DNA from: Mycobacterium colombiense | Lineage (GTDB): Bacteria > Actinomycetota > Actinomycetes > Mycobacteriales > Mycobacteriaceae | Direction: 5' to 3' | DNA length: 64,000 nt | NCBI RefSeq assembly: GCF_001665835.1 | Contig: NZ_LZSX01000091.1 | Span: 1-64,000 of the forward strand | Shown here: piece by piece, positions 41,568-50,269 of the stretch | Numbering within the stretch: position 1 is the stretch's first letter | Layout: every line of letters starts with the position of its first letter | Translations under genes and position numbers: made by a program | Notes under the pieces: generated by a model | The model's input: only the letters and a program-made list of their open reading frames with translations | What the model was told of the DNA's origin: nothing | Database searches by the model: none

Positions 41568-42667
41568 GCCGCCTTGCCGTTCCGCCGCGACCCGGCGGGC
41601 GGGAGCACGCCGAGCACTTGGCGGGCCGCCACCGCGAGCGCCGAGCGCCGCCCTAACCGCAGGCCGCCGCGATCGATCTGCTCGGCGAGCTGCGGCTGGT
41701 ATTTGATCGAGGCCAACAGCGGCACGCCGGCGATCTCGGCGATCTCGGTCGGCCGCAATCCGGCGGGCGACGGCCCCCGCACCACCAGGCCGACGTTGGG
41801 ATTGATGGACGCCAGGACCGGCGCCAGCGCCCCGGTCGCCGCGCACGCCCGCACGTCACAGCGGGTGACGACGACGACCAGATCAGCCGCGCTCAGCGCG
41901 GCGTGGGCCGCATCAGTGAGGCGACGGGGAAGGTCGCAGATGACGCTGACCGCGCCGCGGCGGCCCGCGTCGACAATGGCATGCACCGGCCCGGCGTCCA
42001 GCTCGTAACCGCGCCGGGTGCCGGACAGCACGCTGACGCCTCGGTGTCGTGGCAGCGCGTCGCGGACGGCCGACCAGTTCAGCCGTCCGCCCTGCAACGC
42101 CAGATCCGGCCAGCGCAGCCCCGGCGCGCTTTCACCGCCCAGCAACAAGTCGAGGCCGCCACCCCAAGGGTCGAGGTCCACTAACAGCGCGTCCGTGGCG
42201 GCCTGGGCCAGGGCGATCGCGAGCAGGGACGCGCCCGCTCCGCCGCAGCCCCCGATGACGGCGACCGCGTGACCGCGCGCCCCGTCGTCTCGCGACGACT
42301 CGGCGGCCTCGGCGAGTGCACGGACCAAGTCCGCTTCCTGCGCCGGCAGGCGCAACACATGTGCGGCGCCCACCCCGACGGCGGCCGCCCACGTCGTCGT
42401 CTCCGGTTCGGCGACCGTCAGCACGGTCACGTGATCGCGGCGCGGCAGCGCCCATCGCTCGCAGCGCGCCGCCGCCCGCGCGTCCAGTACGACGGCCGCG
42501 GCCGCCACCCAACTCTTGCGGCTGACCGGCGACGCGTCACCGGCATGCACCACTCGGACACCGGCGGCGGCCGCCACCCGGTCCACCTCGGTGCGCATAT
42601 CGGGCTCCGTCAGCATCGCCAACACGCCCGCGGAACCCGCCGCGTCAACTCCGGAGCTGCTAGCCAC
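41564..42667 (-). CDS. TadZ/CpaE-like ParA-family protein (Rv3660c, Ssd)
   Basis: Protein of 367 residues. An atypical receiver-like N-terminal half is followed by a MinD/ParA-like domain. The P-loop is deviant: IGGCGGAGASLLAIALA lacks the usual Lys-Thr/Ser, so ATP hydrolysis is doubtful. A Walker A' Asp is seen in LLVDLDPWGGGLDLLLGG. In tad systems this protein places the machine at a pole; M. tuberculosis Rv3660c was reported as Ssd, a septum-site-determining protein whose overexpression blocks division. GTG at 42667 opens the tad operon; the divergent 6C RNA/HAD region lies upstream. Confidence 0.88.
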   Translation of the reverse strand: MASSSGVDAAGSAGVLAMLTEPDMRTEVDRVAAAAGVRVVHAGDASPVSRKSWVAAAAVVLDARAAARCERWALPRRDHVTVLTVAEPETTTWAAAVGVGAAHVLRLPAQEADLVRALAEAAESSRDDGARGHAVAVIGGCGGAGASLLAIALAQAATDALLVDLDPWGGGLDLLLGGESAPGLRWPDLALQGGRLNWSAVRDALPRHRGVSVLSGTRRGYELDAGPVHAIVDAGRRGAVSVICDLPRRLTDAAHAALSAADLVVVVTRCDVRACAATGALAPVLASINPNVGLVVRGPSPAGLRPTEIAEIAGVPLLASIKYQPQLAEQIDRGGLRLGRRSALAVAARQVLGVLPPAGSRRNGKAA

Positions 42668-42845
42668 CCGACCACTGTGCCGGGCCGTGGCCTTGGCACA
42701 ACAGTCCCAAATGCGGATTTGTGGATAGAGACGCGAGTGTGCACAAACGCGTCGCGGGGTACGCCGCCAGCGACGACGGACACATTTGCCCGCAACGCGC
42801 CGAGAGCCGAGCCCGACGCAGTGCAGCGAGAAAAACTGACCCTAG

Positions 42846-42940
42846 AAAAGGGACGACCCCCGCCAGGGGGGGAGGAGGCGAGGGTCGTCGTGCATCAGCC
42901 CCGGGGGGTCGGGCTGATGCACCCTCGGCTCAGGCCGAGT
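42846..42940 (-). ncRNA. 6C small RNA (B11)
   Basis: On the minus strand two strong hairpins with C-rich loops stand in tandem. The first is GTGCATCAGCCC, loop GACCCCCCG, GGGCTGATGCAC (12-bp perfect stem). The second is a 13-bp stem GACGACCCTCGCC/GGCGGGGGTCGTC, with one mismatch and a loop of TCC plus TCCCCCCCT. A T run (CCCTTTTC) follows as terminator. A small CTCGGC-TCAG-type hairpin lies at the 5' end. This is the 6C RNA fold, and the position between the Rv3660c and Rv3661 genes is that of B11 in M. tuberculosis. 6C acts in trans through the C loops on G-rich mRNA sites. Confidence 0.92.
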
Positions 42941-42947
42941 AATGCTT

Positions 42948-42953
42948 ACTATA
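42948..42953 (-). promoter_or_regulatory. -10 element of the 6C RNA
   Basis: TATAGT on the minus strand lies 7-8 bases before the expected 5' end of 6C, an ideal -10 hexamer. No clear -35 hexamer is seen at 16-18 bases; TTGCGT is 19 bases upstream. The tad operon leader beyond the sRNA (42668-42845) shows no gene. Confidence 0.6.
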
Positions 42954-43106
42954 CACATGACAAGCCGGAGTAACGCAAGAGATCATTATCTGAAAAAACA
43001 GCTTGAGCCGCGTAAACACTGCTCCGTCTGCCCCCCGACCCTCCCTGAGCGGCCATTTCCGGTGCGGGATCGCGGCGTCGCGGGACCGTCGACCTATGCT
43101 GGGTCG

Positions 43107-43964
43107 GTGACCGTCTTCGAGCCCACCGCGGAGCAGTCGGCCCCGGAGCAATCAGCGGCAAGCACCGCTCCCCACGCCCGAACGGCGGCCTTCTTCGACC
43201 TGGACAAGACGATCATCGCCAAGTCCAGCACCCTGGCGTTCAGCAAACCGTTTTTCAACCAGGGCCTGCTCAACCGCCGCGCCGTGCTCAAGTCCAGCTA
43301 CGCGCAGTTCATCTATCTGCTCTCGGGTGCCGATCATGACCAGATGGATCGGATGCGCGCGCACATGACCAACATGTGCACCGGCTGGGACGTCGAACAG
43401 GTCAAGTCGATCGTCAACGAGACGCTGCACGACATCGTGACTCCGCTCGTGTTCGCGGAGGCGGCCGACCTGATTGCGGCCCACAAGTTGTGCGGGCGCG
43501 ACGTCGTGGTGGTGTCGGCGTCCGGTGAGGAAATCGTCGCCCCCATCGCCCGGGCCCTCGGTGCCACCCACGCGATGGCGACCCGGATGGTCGTCGAGGA
43601 CGGTCGGTACACCGGCGAGATCGCGTTCTACTGCTACGGCGAGGGCAAGGTGCAGGCGATCCGCGAGCTGGCCGCGCGCGAGGGCTATCCGCTCGAACAC
43701 TGCTACGCCTACTCCGACTCGATCACCGATCTGCCGATGCTCGAGTCGGTCGGCCACCCCAGCGTGGTCAATCCCGACCGCGGGTTGCGCCGCGAAGCCG
43801 TCGAACGCGGTTGGCCCGTGATCTCGTTCTCCCGGCCGGTGTCCCTGCGCGACCGCATCCCGGCGCCGTCCGGCGCGGCGATCGCCACGACGGCCGCGGT
43901 GGGCATCAGCGCCCTGGCCGCCGGCGCGGTCACGTATTCGTTGTTGCGCCGCTACGCGTTCTGA
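43107..43964 (+). CDS. HAD-family phosphatase, SerB-like (Rv3661-like)
   Basis: Protein of 285 residues of HAD subclass IB. Motif I is FFDLDKTII (nucleophile Asp), motif II is VVVSASGEE, a Lys is in GEGKVQAI, and motif IV is YSDSITDLPMLE. The C terminus has a hydrophobic helix (IATTAAVGISALAAGAVTYSLL), so it may be membrane-attached. GTG at 43107 was chosen; the upstream AUG-initiated extension crosses the 6C promoter region and is not protein-like. It lies between the 6C and Ms1 RNA loci. Substrate unknown; phosphoserine is not shown. Confidence 0.88.
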   Translation: MTVFEPTAEQSAPEQSAASTAPHARTAAFFDLDKTIIAKSSTLAFSKPFFNQGLLNRRAVLKSSYAQFIYLLSGADHDQMDRMRAHMTNMCTGWDVEQVKSIVNETLHDIVTPLVFAEAADLIAAHKLCGRDVVVVSASGEEIVAPIARALGATHAMATRMVVEDGRYTGEIAFYCYGEGKVQAIRELAAREGYPLEHCYAYSDSITDLPMLESVGHPSVVNPDRGLRREAVERGWPVISFSRPVSLRDRIPAPSGAAIATTAAVGISALAAGAVTYSLLRRYAF

Positions 43965-44031
43965 CGGCCCCGGGACGCGACAGCAAACCCGACAAACGCG
44001 CAATCCAAAACGGATTCGTTGCTATTCGCAA

Positions 44032-44061
44032 TTGGGCCTTGCTGTGCTAGGGGTCTAGTAG
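44032..44061 (+). promoter_or_regulatory. Tentative promoter of the Ms1-like RNA
   Basis: TTGGGC (44032-44037) and TAGTAG (44056-44061) are spaced by 18 bases and would start an RNA near 44,067. The hexamers are weak matches, and TTGCTG (44039-44044) is another -35 candidate, so the placement is only a suggestion. Confidence 0.35.
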
Positions 44062-44064
44062 TAC

Positions 44065-44378
44065 AAAGGAAACCACGGAAGCCCGGTGAGGCCTAGGTCG
44101 ATCCGGAAGAGAAGGTTCGTTCTCCCGACCCGGGCGCCCAGCACGGTGTTCGGCACCCACGCGGAGTCATAGCCGCGAAAATGGCAGAAGCGTTGCGGGC
44201 CTGCGAAATTGCGAAAATGCGGAAGGTATCGACGACCCTTTGGGTGGGGTTGCAACCATAAGCGTCGTGAGATCGCCGAGGCCAACCCACGCAGCCCAGA
44301 GATGCACGCTTGGTAACCGAGCCCCGTGTTGGCGGGCGGCGGACCGAACATTCGGAACGTCGCCCGCTCTACATTTTT
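44065..44378 (+). ncRNA. Ms1 (MTS2823) RNA homologue
   Basis: The 450-base gap between the Rv3661- and Rv3662c-like genes has no credible ORF. In M. tuberculosis and M. smegmatis this gap encodes MTS2823/Ms1, an abundant stationary-phase RNA of about 300 nt that binds core RNA polymerase lacking sigma. The gap ends in a good intrinsic terminator on the plus strand: a long G/C stem (44331-44341 with 44358-44368) enclosing CCGA-ACAT-TCGG, followed by TCTACATTTTT. Location, strand, size and terminator agree; sequence identity was not checked. The 5' end is approximate. Confidence 0.75.
44331..44378 (+). terminator. Intrinsic terminator of the Ms1-like RNA
   Basis: A stem with arms GGCGGGCGGCG and CGTCGCCCGCT (with G-U pairs) encloses a small CCGAACATTCGG hairpin, followed by a T5 run at 44374-44378. 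It lies 36 bases before the stop codon of the convergent Fic-like gene. Confidence 0.7.
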
Positions 44379-44414
44379 CCGGTGCCGTTTCCCGGCCTTC
44401 GGTCACCGCTTCAG

Positions 44415-45173
44415 CTACCGGTTCGACATCGAGTCGGCAATCGAGACGGCCTCTTGCGCACCGGCTTTCATCGCCCGGCAACACAGCACCAGCCAGGCCC
44501 CCACGCCCTCCGGTGTGCCCCCGGCGAATCCCTGCGCGGCATCGCGATACGCGGCGGGCTGGCGCATCCAGCTGACCTCGGGCACACCCAGCCCGTGTGG
44601 GTCCAGCCCGCTGGCGATGGTCACCAATCTGGACACCGCGCGAGCCACCACACCGTCGGAGCTGCCGAACGGTTTCAGCGTCAGCAGTTCGCCGTGGGCG
44701 ACGGCGGCAAGCACCGGCGCCGGGACGCGCGTGCGTCCGTTCACCAAGTCCGCCAACAACTCCAGTCGCGGGCCCACGCCGGCATCGGCCCGCGGGCGCC
44801 CCAACCGCTCGTCGTCGACCTGCTCCGCCGCGGCCAGCACGTGCAGGCGGGCCAGTGCCTGCAGCGGCGCCCGTCGCCAGATGGAGACGACGGGGCCTTC
44901 GCCGCCCTCCAGCGCCTGGGCCACCCGGAGCGCCCCTGCGAACACCGGATCGCTGATCTGCCCGGCATCGGCCAGATCCTCCAGCCGGACGGGGCCACCG
45001 TCGAGCACCGACGACGCGCGCGCCGCCCGCAGCGCCGCCTCGGCCGCGGTCACGGGCCAGCCGCGCAGGTTGGCGCGGTGGCGATGCGCACGACCCAGCG
45101 CGTCGCGGGCGCGGTCACTGGCCTCGGCGACGCCGGGCAGCTCCATCAGGGGGGCCAGCGGATCAGCTGTCAC
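44415..45173 (-). CDS. Fic-like fold protein with degenerate active site (Rv3662c-like)
   Basis: Protein of 252 residues, mostly helical. Near residue 165 it reads LLTLKPFGSSDGVVARAVSRL, which lies on the Fic core HPFx[D/E]GNGRxxR. The catalytic His is Lys, and GNGR is changed to SDGVVAR, so AMP transfer is unlikely. The assignment to the Fic fold is my own inference from this motif. GTG at 45173 is four bases after the dppD stop, so it is the last gene of the dpp operon. No membrane segment. Confidence 0.78.
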   Translation of the reverse strand: MTADPLAPLMELPGVAEASDRARDALGRAHRHRANLRGWPVTAAEAALRAARASSVLDGGPVRLEDLADAGQISDPVFAGALRVAQALEGGEGPVVSIWRRAPLQALARLHVLAAAEQVDDERLGRPRADAGVGPRLELLADLVNGRTRVPAPVLAAVAHGELLTLKPFGSSDGVVARAVSRLVTIASGLDPHGLGVPEVSWMRQPAAYRDAAQGFAGGTPEGVGAWLVLCCRAMKAGAQEAVSIADSMSNR

Positions 45174-45177
45174 AACT

Positions 45178-46797
45178 TCACAACCTATCCCCGTCGGGTT
45201 TCGGCGCCCGCGGGATGGCGTCCAGCAACTGCCGGGTGTATTCGTGCCCGGGGTCGGTGAACAGCTCCTCGGTGCGCGCGTGTTCCACGACGCGGCCCGC
45301 CCGCATCACCAACACGTCGTCGGCGATCTGCCGGATCACCGCCAGGTCGTGGCTGATGAACAGGTAGGCCAGGCCCAGTTCGGCCTGCAGCTCGGCCAGT
45401 AAATCGAGAATCTGCGCCTGCACCAGCACGTCGAGCGCGGACACCGCCTCGTCGCAGACCAGCACCTCGGGCCGCAAGGCCAAGGCCCGCGCGATCGCGA
45501 CCCGCTGACGTTGGCCGCCCGAGAGTTCGCGCGGCAACCTGCTCAGCACCGACGACGGCAGCGCCACCTGGTCGACGAGTTCGCGCACCGTTTTCTCGCG
45601 GTGTCTGCGGTCGCCCACGCGGTGGATCCGCAGCGGTTCCTCGATTGCGCGAAACACCGAGTACATGGGGTCCAGGCTGCTGTACGGATTCTGGAAGACC
45701 GGTTGCACGCGCCGGCGAAAGGCCATCATCGTGTCCCGGTCCGCCGCGTCGGAGATCTGCATGCCGTCGAAAACGACTGTGCCGGAAGTGGGTTGGAGCA
45801 GGCCGAGCGTCATGCGGGCCACCGTTGACTTTCCCGAGCCGGATTCGCCGACGATCGCCAGGGTGCGGGCCCGCTGCAGCCGGAACGACACCGCGTCGAC
45901 CGCGCGAAACTCGCCACGCCGCCACGGTGCGCCGTGCGAATCCGGGTAGATCTTGGTGAGTTCCGAGGCGACGAGGATGTCGTCGGTCGGGGCGGGCGTC
46001 GGCCGGCCCGCGCGTGTCAGCGACGGAGCCGCGGCCACCAACCGCTGGGTGTACTCGTGTTGAGGTTCTCGCAGAATAGTCTGTGCGGCACCGGTTTCCA
46101 CGACGACGCCGCGGTGGACGACGATGACGCGCTCCGCCCGTTCGGCGGCCAGCGCCAGATCGTGGGTGATCAGCAGCAGCGCGGTGCCCAGTTCGTCGGT
46201 GAGCCGCTGCAGATGGTCGAGGACCTGGCGCTGCACGGTGACATCGAGCGCGGACGTCGGCTCGTCGGCGATCAGCAGCTGCGGACGACCCGCCAACCCG
46301 ATGGCGATCAGCGCGCGCTGGCACATGCCGCCCGACAATTGATGCGGGTACTTGCCCGCCTGCTTGGCCGGATCGGGCATGCCGGCCTGGGCGAGCAGTT
46401 CCACCGCCCGCCGCCGGGCCCGACGACCATCGGTGTTGGCCCGCAACGCTTCTCGGATCTGAAAGCCGACCTTCCAGACGGGGTTCAGGTTGGTCATCGG
46501 GTCTTGCGGCACGTAGCCGATGCGACGTCCCCTGATCGAGCGCAGCAGCCGACGATCCGCCGACGTGATGTCGATCCCGTCGAACGTGATGCGGCCGGCC
46601 GTGATTCGCCCTCCCGGGGGTAGCAGCCCGAGGATCGCGGCGGCCGTGGTGGACTTCCCGGATCCCGACTCGCCGACCACGGCGACGGTCTGGCCGCGCA
46701 GGACGCTCAGATCCACCCCGGCCACCGCGGGGGCGTGGTCGCCGAACCTGACCTCCAGGCCCTCGACCGTCAACAACGGCGCTTCCTCCGTGCTCAT
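45178..46797 (-). CDS. dppD: Dipeptide ABC transporter, double ATPase subunit
   Basis: Protein of 539 residues with two fused ABC domains. The first has Walker A GESGSGKST near residue 38 and signature LSGGMCQR; the second has GESGSGKST near 315 and LSGGQRQR. Both have LLIADEPTSALD- or LVCDEAVSALD-type Walker B segments. The first signature has Cys where Gln is usual and the second Walker B has DEAV for DEPT, minor changes. ATG at 46797 overlaps dppC. In M. tuberculosis, Dpp imports peptides and has been linked to heme uptake. Confidence 0.94.
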   Translation of the reverse strand: MSTEEAPLLTVEGLEVRFGDHAPAVAGVDLSVLRGQTVAVVGESGSGKSTTAAAILGLLPPGGRITAGRITFDGIDITSADRRLLRSIRGRRIGYVPQDPMTNLNPVWKVGFQIREALRANTDGRRARRRAVELLAQAGMPDPAKQAGKYPHQLSGGMCQRALIAIGLAGRPQLLIADEPTSALDVTVQRQVLDHLQRLTDELGTALLLITHDLALAAERAERVIVVHRGVVVETGAAQTILREPQHEYTQRLVAAAPSLTRAGRPTPAPTDDILVASELTKIYPDSHGAPWRRGEFRAVDAVSFRLQRARTLAIVGESGSGKSTVARMTLGLLQPTSGTVVFDGMQISDAADRDTMMAFRRRVQPVFQNPYSSLDPMYSVFRAIEEPLRIHRVGDRRHREKTVRELVDQVALPSSVLSRLPRELSGGQRQRVAIARALALRPEVLVCDEAVSALDVLVQAQILDLLAELQAELGLAYLFISHDLAVIRQIADDVLVMRAGRVVEHARTEELFTDPGHEYTRQLLDAIPRAPKPDGDRL

Positions 46798-47657
46798 GCG
46801 CGCCTGGCCCGGGAGGCCGGATCGAGGGCATCGCGCAGCGCGTCGCCCATCATCATGAACGCGAGCACCGTCATCGCCAGCGCACCGGCGGGATAAAAGA
46901 GGATCGGCGATCCGGCCCGGAGCCGCGTCTGGGCGAGGTTGATGTCGCCGCCCCACGACACCACCGAACTCGGCAGGCCGACGCCGAGGTAGGACAGCGT
47001 GGCCTCGGTGACGATGAAGGCCCCCAGCGCGATCGTGGACATCGCGATCACCGGCCCCACCGCGTTGGGCAGGGCATGCCGGAGCAGCGTTTGAAACCTG
47101 CTCATCCCCAGCGCTTTAGCCGCGAGCACATAGTCGCTGCCCCGCACCTCCAGCACCGCGCCGCGGGCGATCCTGGCTATCTGCGGCCAGCCGAACAGGG
47201 CCAGGATGGCGATCACCGTCCACACCGTGCGATGGTGCAGAACCTGCATGAGCACGATCGCGGCCAGCAGCAGCGGCAGCCCGAAAAAGATGTCGGTGAC
47301 GCGGGAGATGACGGCGTCGAGCCAGCCCCCGTAGAAGCCGGCGAACGCGCCCAACGCCCCGCCGACGACGAACACCAGCAGCGTGGCGCCCAACCCGACC
47401 GTCACCGACGCCCGCGCCCCATAGATGGTGCGCGCGTAGATGTCATGGCCCTGCAGGTCCGTGCCGAACCAGTGCGCCGCCGAAGGGCTGCGCAGGCTTT
47501 GGGCGGGATCGGCATAGCCGGGGTCGGCGTGGGTGAACAACGCGGGAAACAGTGCGATGAGAAGGATGAGGAGGATCAGCACGGCGGCGACGACGAACTT
47601 CGGACGGCGGTGCAACTTTCGCCAGGTTTCACCCCAAAAGCCAGAGTGCTCAGCCAT
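46794..47657 (-). CDS. dppC: Dipeptide ABC transporter permease DppC
   Basis: Inner-membrane permease of 287 residues with six helices. The N-terminal DppC signature HWFGTDLQGHDIYARTIYGAR is present, followed by the EAA loop (YVLAAKALGMSRFQTLLRHALPNA) that docks the ATPase. ATG at 47657 overlaps the dppB end by eight bases. Confidence 0.94.
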   Translation of the reverse strand: MAEHSGFWGETWRKLHRRPKFVVAAVLILLILLIALFPALFTHADPGYADPAQSLRSPSAAHWFGTDLQGHDIYARTIYGARASVTVGLGATLLVFVVGGALGAFAGFYGGWLDAVISRVTDIFFGLPLLLAAIVLMQVLHHRTVWTVIAILALFGWPQIARIARGAVLEVRGSDYVLAAKALGMSRFQTLLRHALPNAVGPVIAMSTIALGAFIVTEATLSYLGVGLPSSVVSWGGDINLAQTRLRAGSPILFYPAGALAMTVLAFMMMGDALRDALDPASRARRA

Positions 47658-48576
47658 AGCGGATCCTCGGGTCCAGCGCGGCGTAGAGCAGGTCGACCAT
47701 CAGGTTGGTGATCAGATAGATCAGCACCAGCACGGTCACGATGGAGACCACCGTGGGAGCCTCTTGCCGGGTGACGGCCTGATAGAGCACGCCGCCCACG
47801 CCGTGGATGTTGAAAATGCCTTCGGTCACGATGGCCCCGCCCATCAGCGCCCCCAGGTCGGCGCCCAGAAACGTCACGACCGGGATCAGCGAGTTGCGCA
47901 GGATGTGCACGGTCACCACCCGTGGCCGCGACAGTCCCTTGGCGGTGGCGGTGCGGACATAGTCGGCGTGCGCATTGGCGGCCACCGCCGATCGGGTCAG
48001 CCGGACGATGTAGGCGAACGAGACCGAGCCCAAGACGATTCCGGGGAGCAGCAGGCGCGCGAAGGTCGCCCGTTCGCCCACGGTGACCGGCGCGATACCC
48101 AGCTTGACCCCGAACAGGAATTGGGCCAGGAAGCCCAGCACGAAGATCGGGATCGCGATGATGATCAGTCCGGCGATCAGCACCGTGGCATCGAAGAGTC
48201 CCCCCTGGCGTAGCCCGGAAATCACGCCGAACCCCACGCCCAACACCGCCTCGACGACCAGGGCGATCAAGGCGAGCCGGAGCGTCACCGGAAACGCATG
48301 TGCGAGAACGGCACTGACCGGTAAGCCGGAATAGGCGCGGCCCAGGTCGCCGTGCACGACGCCGCCCAGGTACCGCAGGTACTGCACGATGAAGGGATCG
48401 TCGAGGTGATAGCGAGCGCGCAGCGCGGCGGCCACGGCCGGCGTCAGCGGGCGATCCCCGGCGATGGCGGCCAGCGGGTCGCCGGGCAGCAGAAAGACCA
48501 TGCCGTAGATCAGCAGGGTGGCGCCCAGGAAGACGGGCACCATGACGGCGATCCTGCGTGCGATGTACCAACCCAT
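47650..48576 (-). CDS. dppB: Dipeptide ABC transporter permease DppB
   Basis: Permease of 308 residues, the same length as in M. tuberculosis. The DppB start WYIARRIAVMVPVFLGATLLIYGMVFLLPGDP is followed by five further helices. The EAA loop (YVRTATAKGLSRPRVVTVHILRNSL) contacts DppD. ATG at 48576 lies two bases after the dppA stop. Confidence 0.94.
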   Translation of the reverse strand: MGWYIARRIAVMVPVFLGATLLIYGMVFLLPGDPLAAIAGDRPLTPAVAAALRARYHLDDPFIVQYLRYLGGVVHGDLGRAYSGLPVSAVLAHAFPVTLRLALIALVVEAVLGVGFGVISGLRQGGLFDATVLIAGLIIIAIPIFVLGFLAQFLFGVKLGIAPVTVGERATFARLLLPGIVLGSVSFAYIVRLTRSAVAANAHADYVRTATAKGLSRPRVVTVHILRNSLIPVVTFLGADLGALMGGAIVTEGIFNIHGVGGVLYQAVTRQEAPTVVSIVTVLVLIYLITNLMVDLLYAALDPRIRYG

Positions 48577-48578
48577 GT

Positions 48579-50216
48579 TCACGCCTTGACGATGTTCTCG
48601 TAGTCGGGCAGCCCGTTCCAGGTGACCTTGACGGCGCTGACCTCCGGCGACCATCCGACCACGGCGATGTAGTACCACAGCGGCACGGCGGGCATGTCGT
48701 GCAACAGGATTCGCTGCGCGACGTTGACCAGCGCGGCGGCCTGCCGTAGGTCGGGAGCCGCCTCGGCGGCAGCCAGGCCGGCATCGAATTCGCGGCTGGA
48801 ATATCCGACGTCGTTGGATCCCGCACCGGTGGCGTACAGCGGGGCGAGGAATTCGATCATCGACGGATAGTCGCCCATCCAGCCGGCCCGGAACGCGGTG
48901 TCGATGGTGCGGTTGGTGATCTGGGTGCGAAACCCGGCGAAGGTGGGCTGCGGCGCACCGACGGCATCGATGCCCAGTACGTTTTTGATGCTGTTGGCCA
49001 CCGCGTCCACCCACTCCTGATGGCCGCTGTCGGCGTTGTAGGCGATGGCGTACCGCCCGCTCCACGGCGAGATCGCGTTGGCCTGGGCCCAGAGTTGTTG
49101 TGCCCGACTTGGATTGAAGTCCAGTGCGTCACTGCCCGGGATGTTCGGATCGAATCCCGGCAACGAGCTGGCAGTGAAGTCGCGGGCCGGGCTGCGGGTG
49201 TTGTTGAAGATCTGCTGACAAATCTGCGGACGGTTGATCGCCGCCGACAGCGCCAGCCGGCGCAGCCGGCCTTCCTCGCCGCCGAAGTGCGGCAGCCGCA
49301 GCGGGGTGTCGACGGATTGGCTGACGGCGACGGGTCCGCGGGCGGCGTTGCCGCCCAGGTCGCGCTGGTAGATCGTCAACGCGCTGGACGGGATCGTGTC
49401 CAACACATCGAGGTTGCCGGACAGCAGGTCGGCGTAGGCGGTGTCCAGGTTCGAGTAGAACTCGAACCGCAGTCCCCTGTTGTGTGGTTTGCGGTTGCCG
49501 CGGTAATCGGGGTTGGGCCGCAGGTCGATTCGGACGTTGTGCTCCCACGCAGGCGCGTCGGGACCGTCGGCGAGTTGGTACGGGCCGTCGCCGATCGGGT
49601 GCTGCCCGAAAGCGCTCATGTCCCGAAAGGCCGCCTGCGGCAACGGATAGAACGCGCTGTGCCCCAGCCGCAGTTTGAAGTCGATGGTCGGCGCCTTCAG
49701 CCGGACGGTGAACTCCCGGTCGTTGATCACCCGTAGGCCGCTCATGGTGGTGGCCGTCGGCTTGCCGTCGCCGATCAGCCCGGCGACGGCGTCGTACCCG
49801 TCGATAGGGCTGAAAAAGCTCTGCTGCAGTTGGGCATTGGTGCTCAGCGCCCCGTAGTTCCATGCGTCGACGAAGGAATGGGCCGTCACCGGCGAGCCGT
49901 CGGTGAACGTCCAGCCGGGTTTGAGGACGATCCGGTAGTTGACATTGTCGGTGGTGTCGACCGACTGGGCGACCTCCGGCGACGGATTGCCGGCGGCGTC
50001 GTAGGACATCAGCCCGGCGAAGAGCCGATCGAGGATCCGGCCGCCCTGGCTGTCGTTGGTGCCGGTGGGAATCAGGGGATTCGGCGGTTCCCCGCCGTTG
50101 ACCACCACCAGATCCGGGCTCAGCGCGCCGCCACCGCAACCGGCCAGCGAGGCGATCGTCAGCATCGCGGCGGCAACCGGGGCCAGCAAGGCCACCGGGG
50201 TCCGCATCCGACGCAT
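48579..50216 (-). CDS. dppA: Periplasmic peptide-binding lipoprotein DppA
   Basis: Substrate-binding protein of 545 residues (SBP_bac_5). A lipoprotein signal peptide with lipobox LAGC is followed by GGALSPDLVVVNGGEPPNPLIP. The conserved signature region NVNYRIVLKPGWTFTDGSPVTAHSFVDAWNYG is clear. It captures peptides, and in M. tuberculosis also heme, for DppBCD. It leads the operon dppA-B-C-D-Fic-like. ATG at 50216 has no strong ribosome site; a second ATG nine bases later is possible. Confidence 0.94.
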   Translation of the reverse strand: MRRMRTPVALLAPVAAAMLTIASLAGCGGGALSPDLVVVNGGEPPNPLIPTGTNDSQGGRILDRLFAGLMSYDAAGNPSPEVAQSVDTTDNVNYRIVLKPGWTFTDGSPVTAHSFVDAWNYGALSTNAQLQQSFFSPIDGYDAVAGLIGDGKPTATTMSGLRVINDREFTVRLKAPTIDFKLRLGHSAFYPLPQAAFRDMSAFGQHPIGDGPYQLADGPDAPAWEHNVRIDLRPNPDYRGNRKPHNRGLRFEFYSNLDTAYADLLSGNLDVLDTIPSSALTIYQRDLGGNAARGPVAVSQSVDTPLRLPHFGGEEGRLRRLALSAAINRPQICQQIFNNTRSPARDFTASSLPGFDPNIPGSDALDFNPSRAQQLWAQANAISPWSGRYAIAYNADSGHQEWVDAVANSIKNVLGIDAVGAPQPTFAGFRTQITNRTIDTAFRAGWMGDYPSMIEFLAPLYATGAGSNDVGYSSREFDAGLAAAEAAPDLRQAAALVNVAQRILLHDMPAVPLWYYIAVVGWSPEVSAVKVTWNGLPDYENIVKA

Positions 50217-50269
50217 GACACCCGACCCTAGGGCCTGAAGTCGCGCGACGGTGAAGTGCCCGGTACGGC

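Noticed and set aside
42942..43106. N-terminal extension of the HAD phosphatase
   Set aside because: It runs through the 6C promoter and has no resemblance to SerB-like N termini.
44055..44351. 98-codon minus-strand ORF in the Ms1 region
   Set aside because: No family pattern, and the region has an RNA terminator and known ncRNA position.
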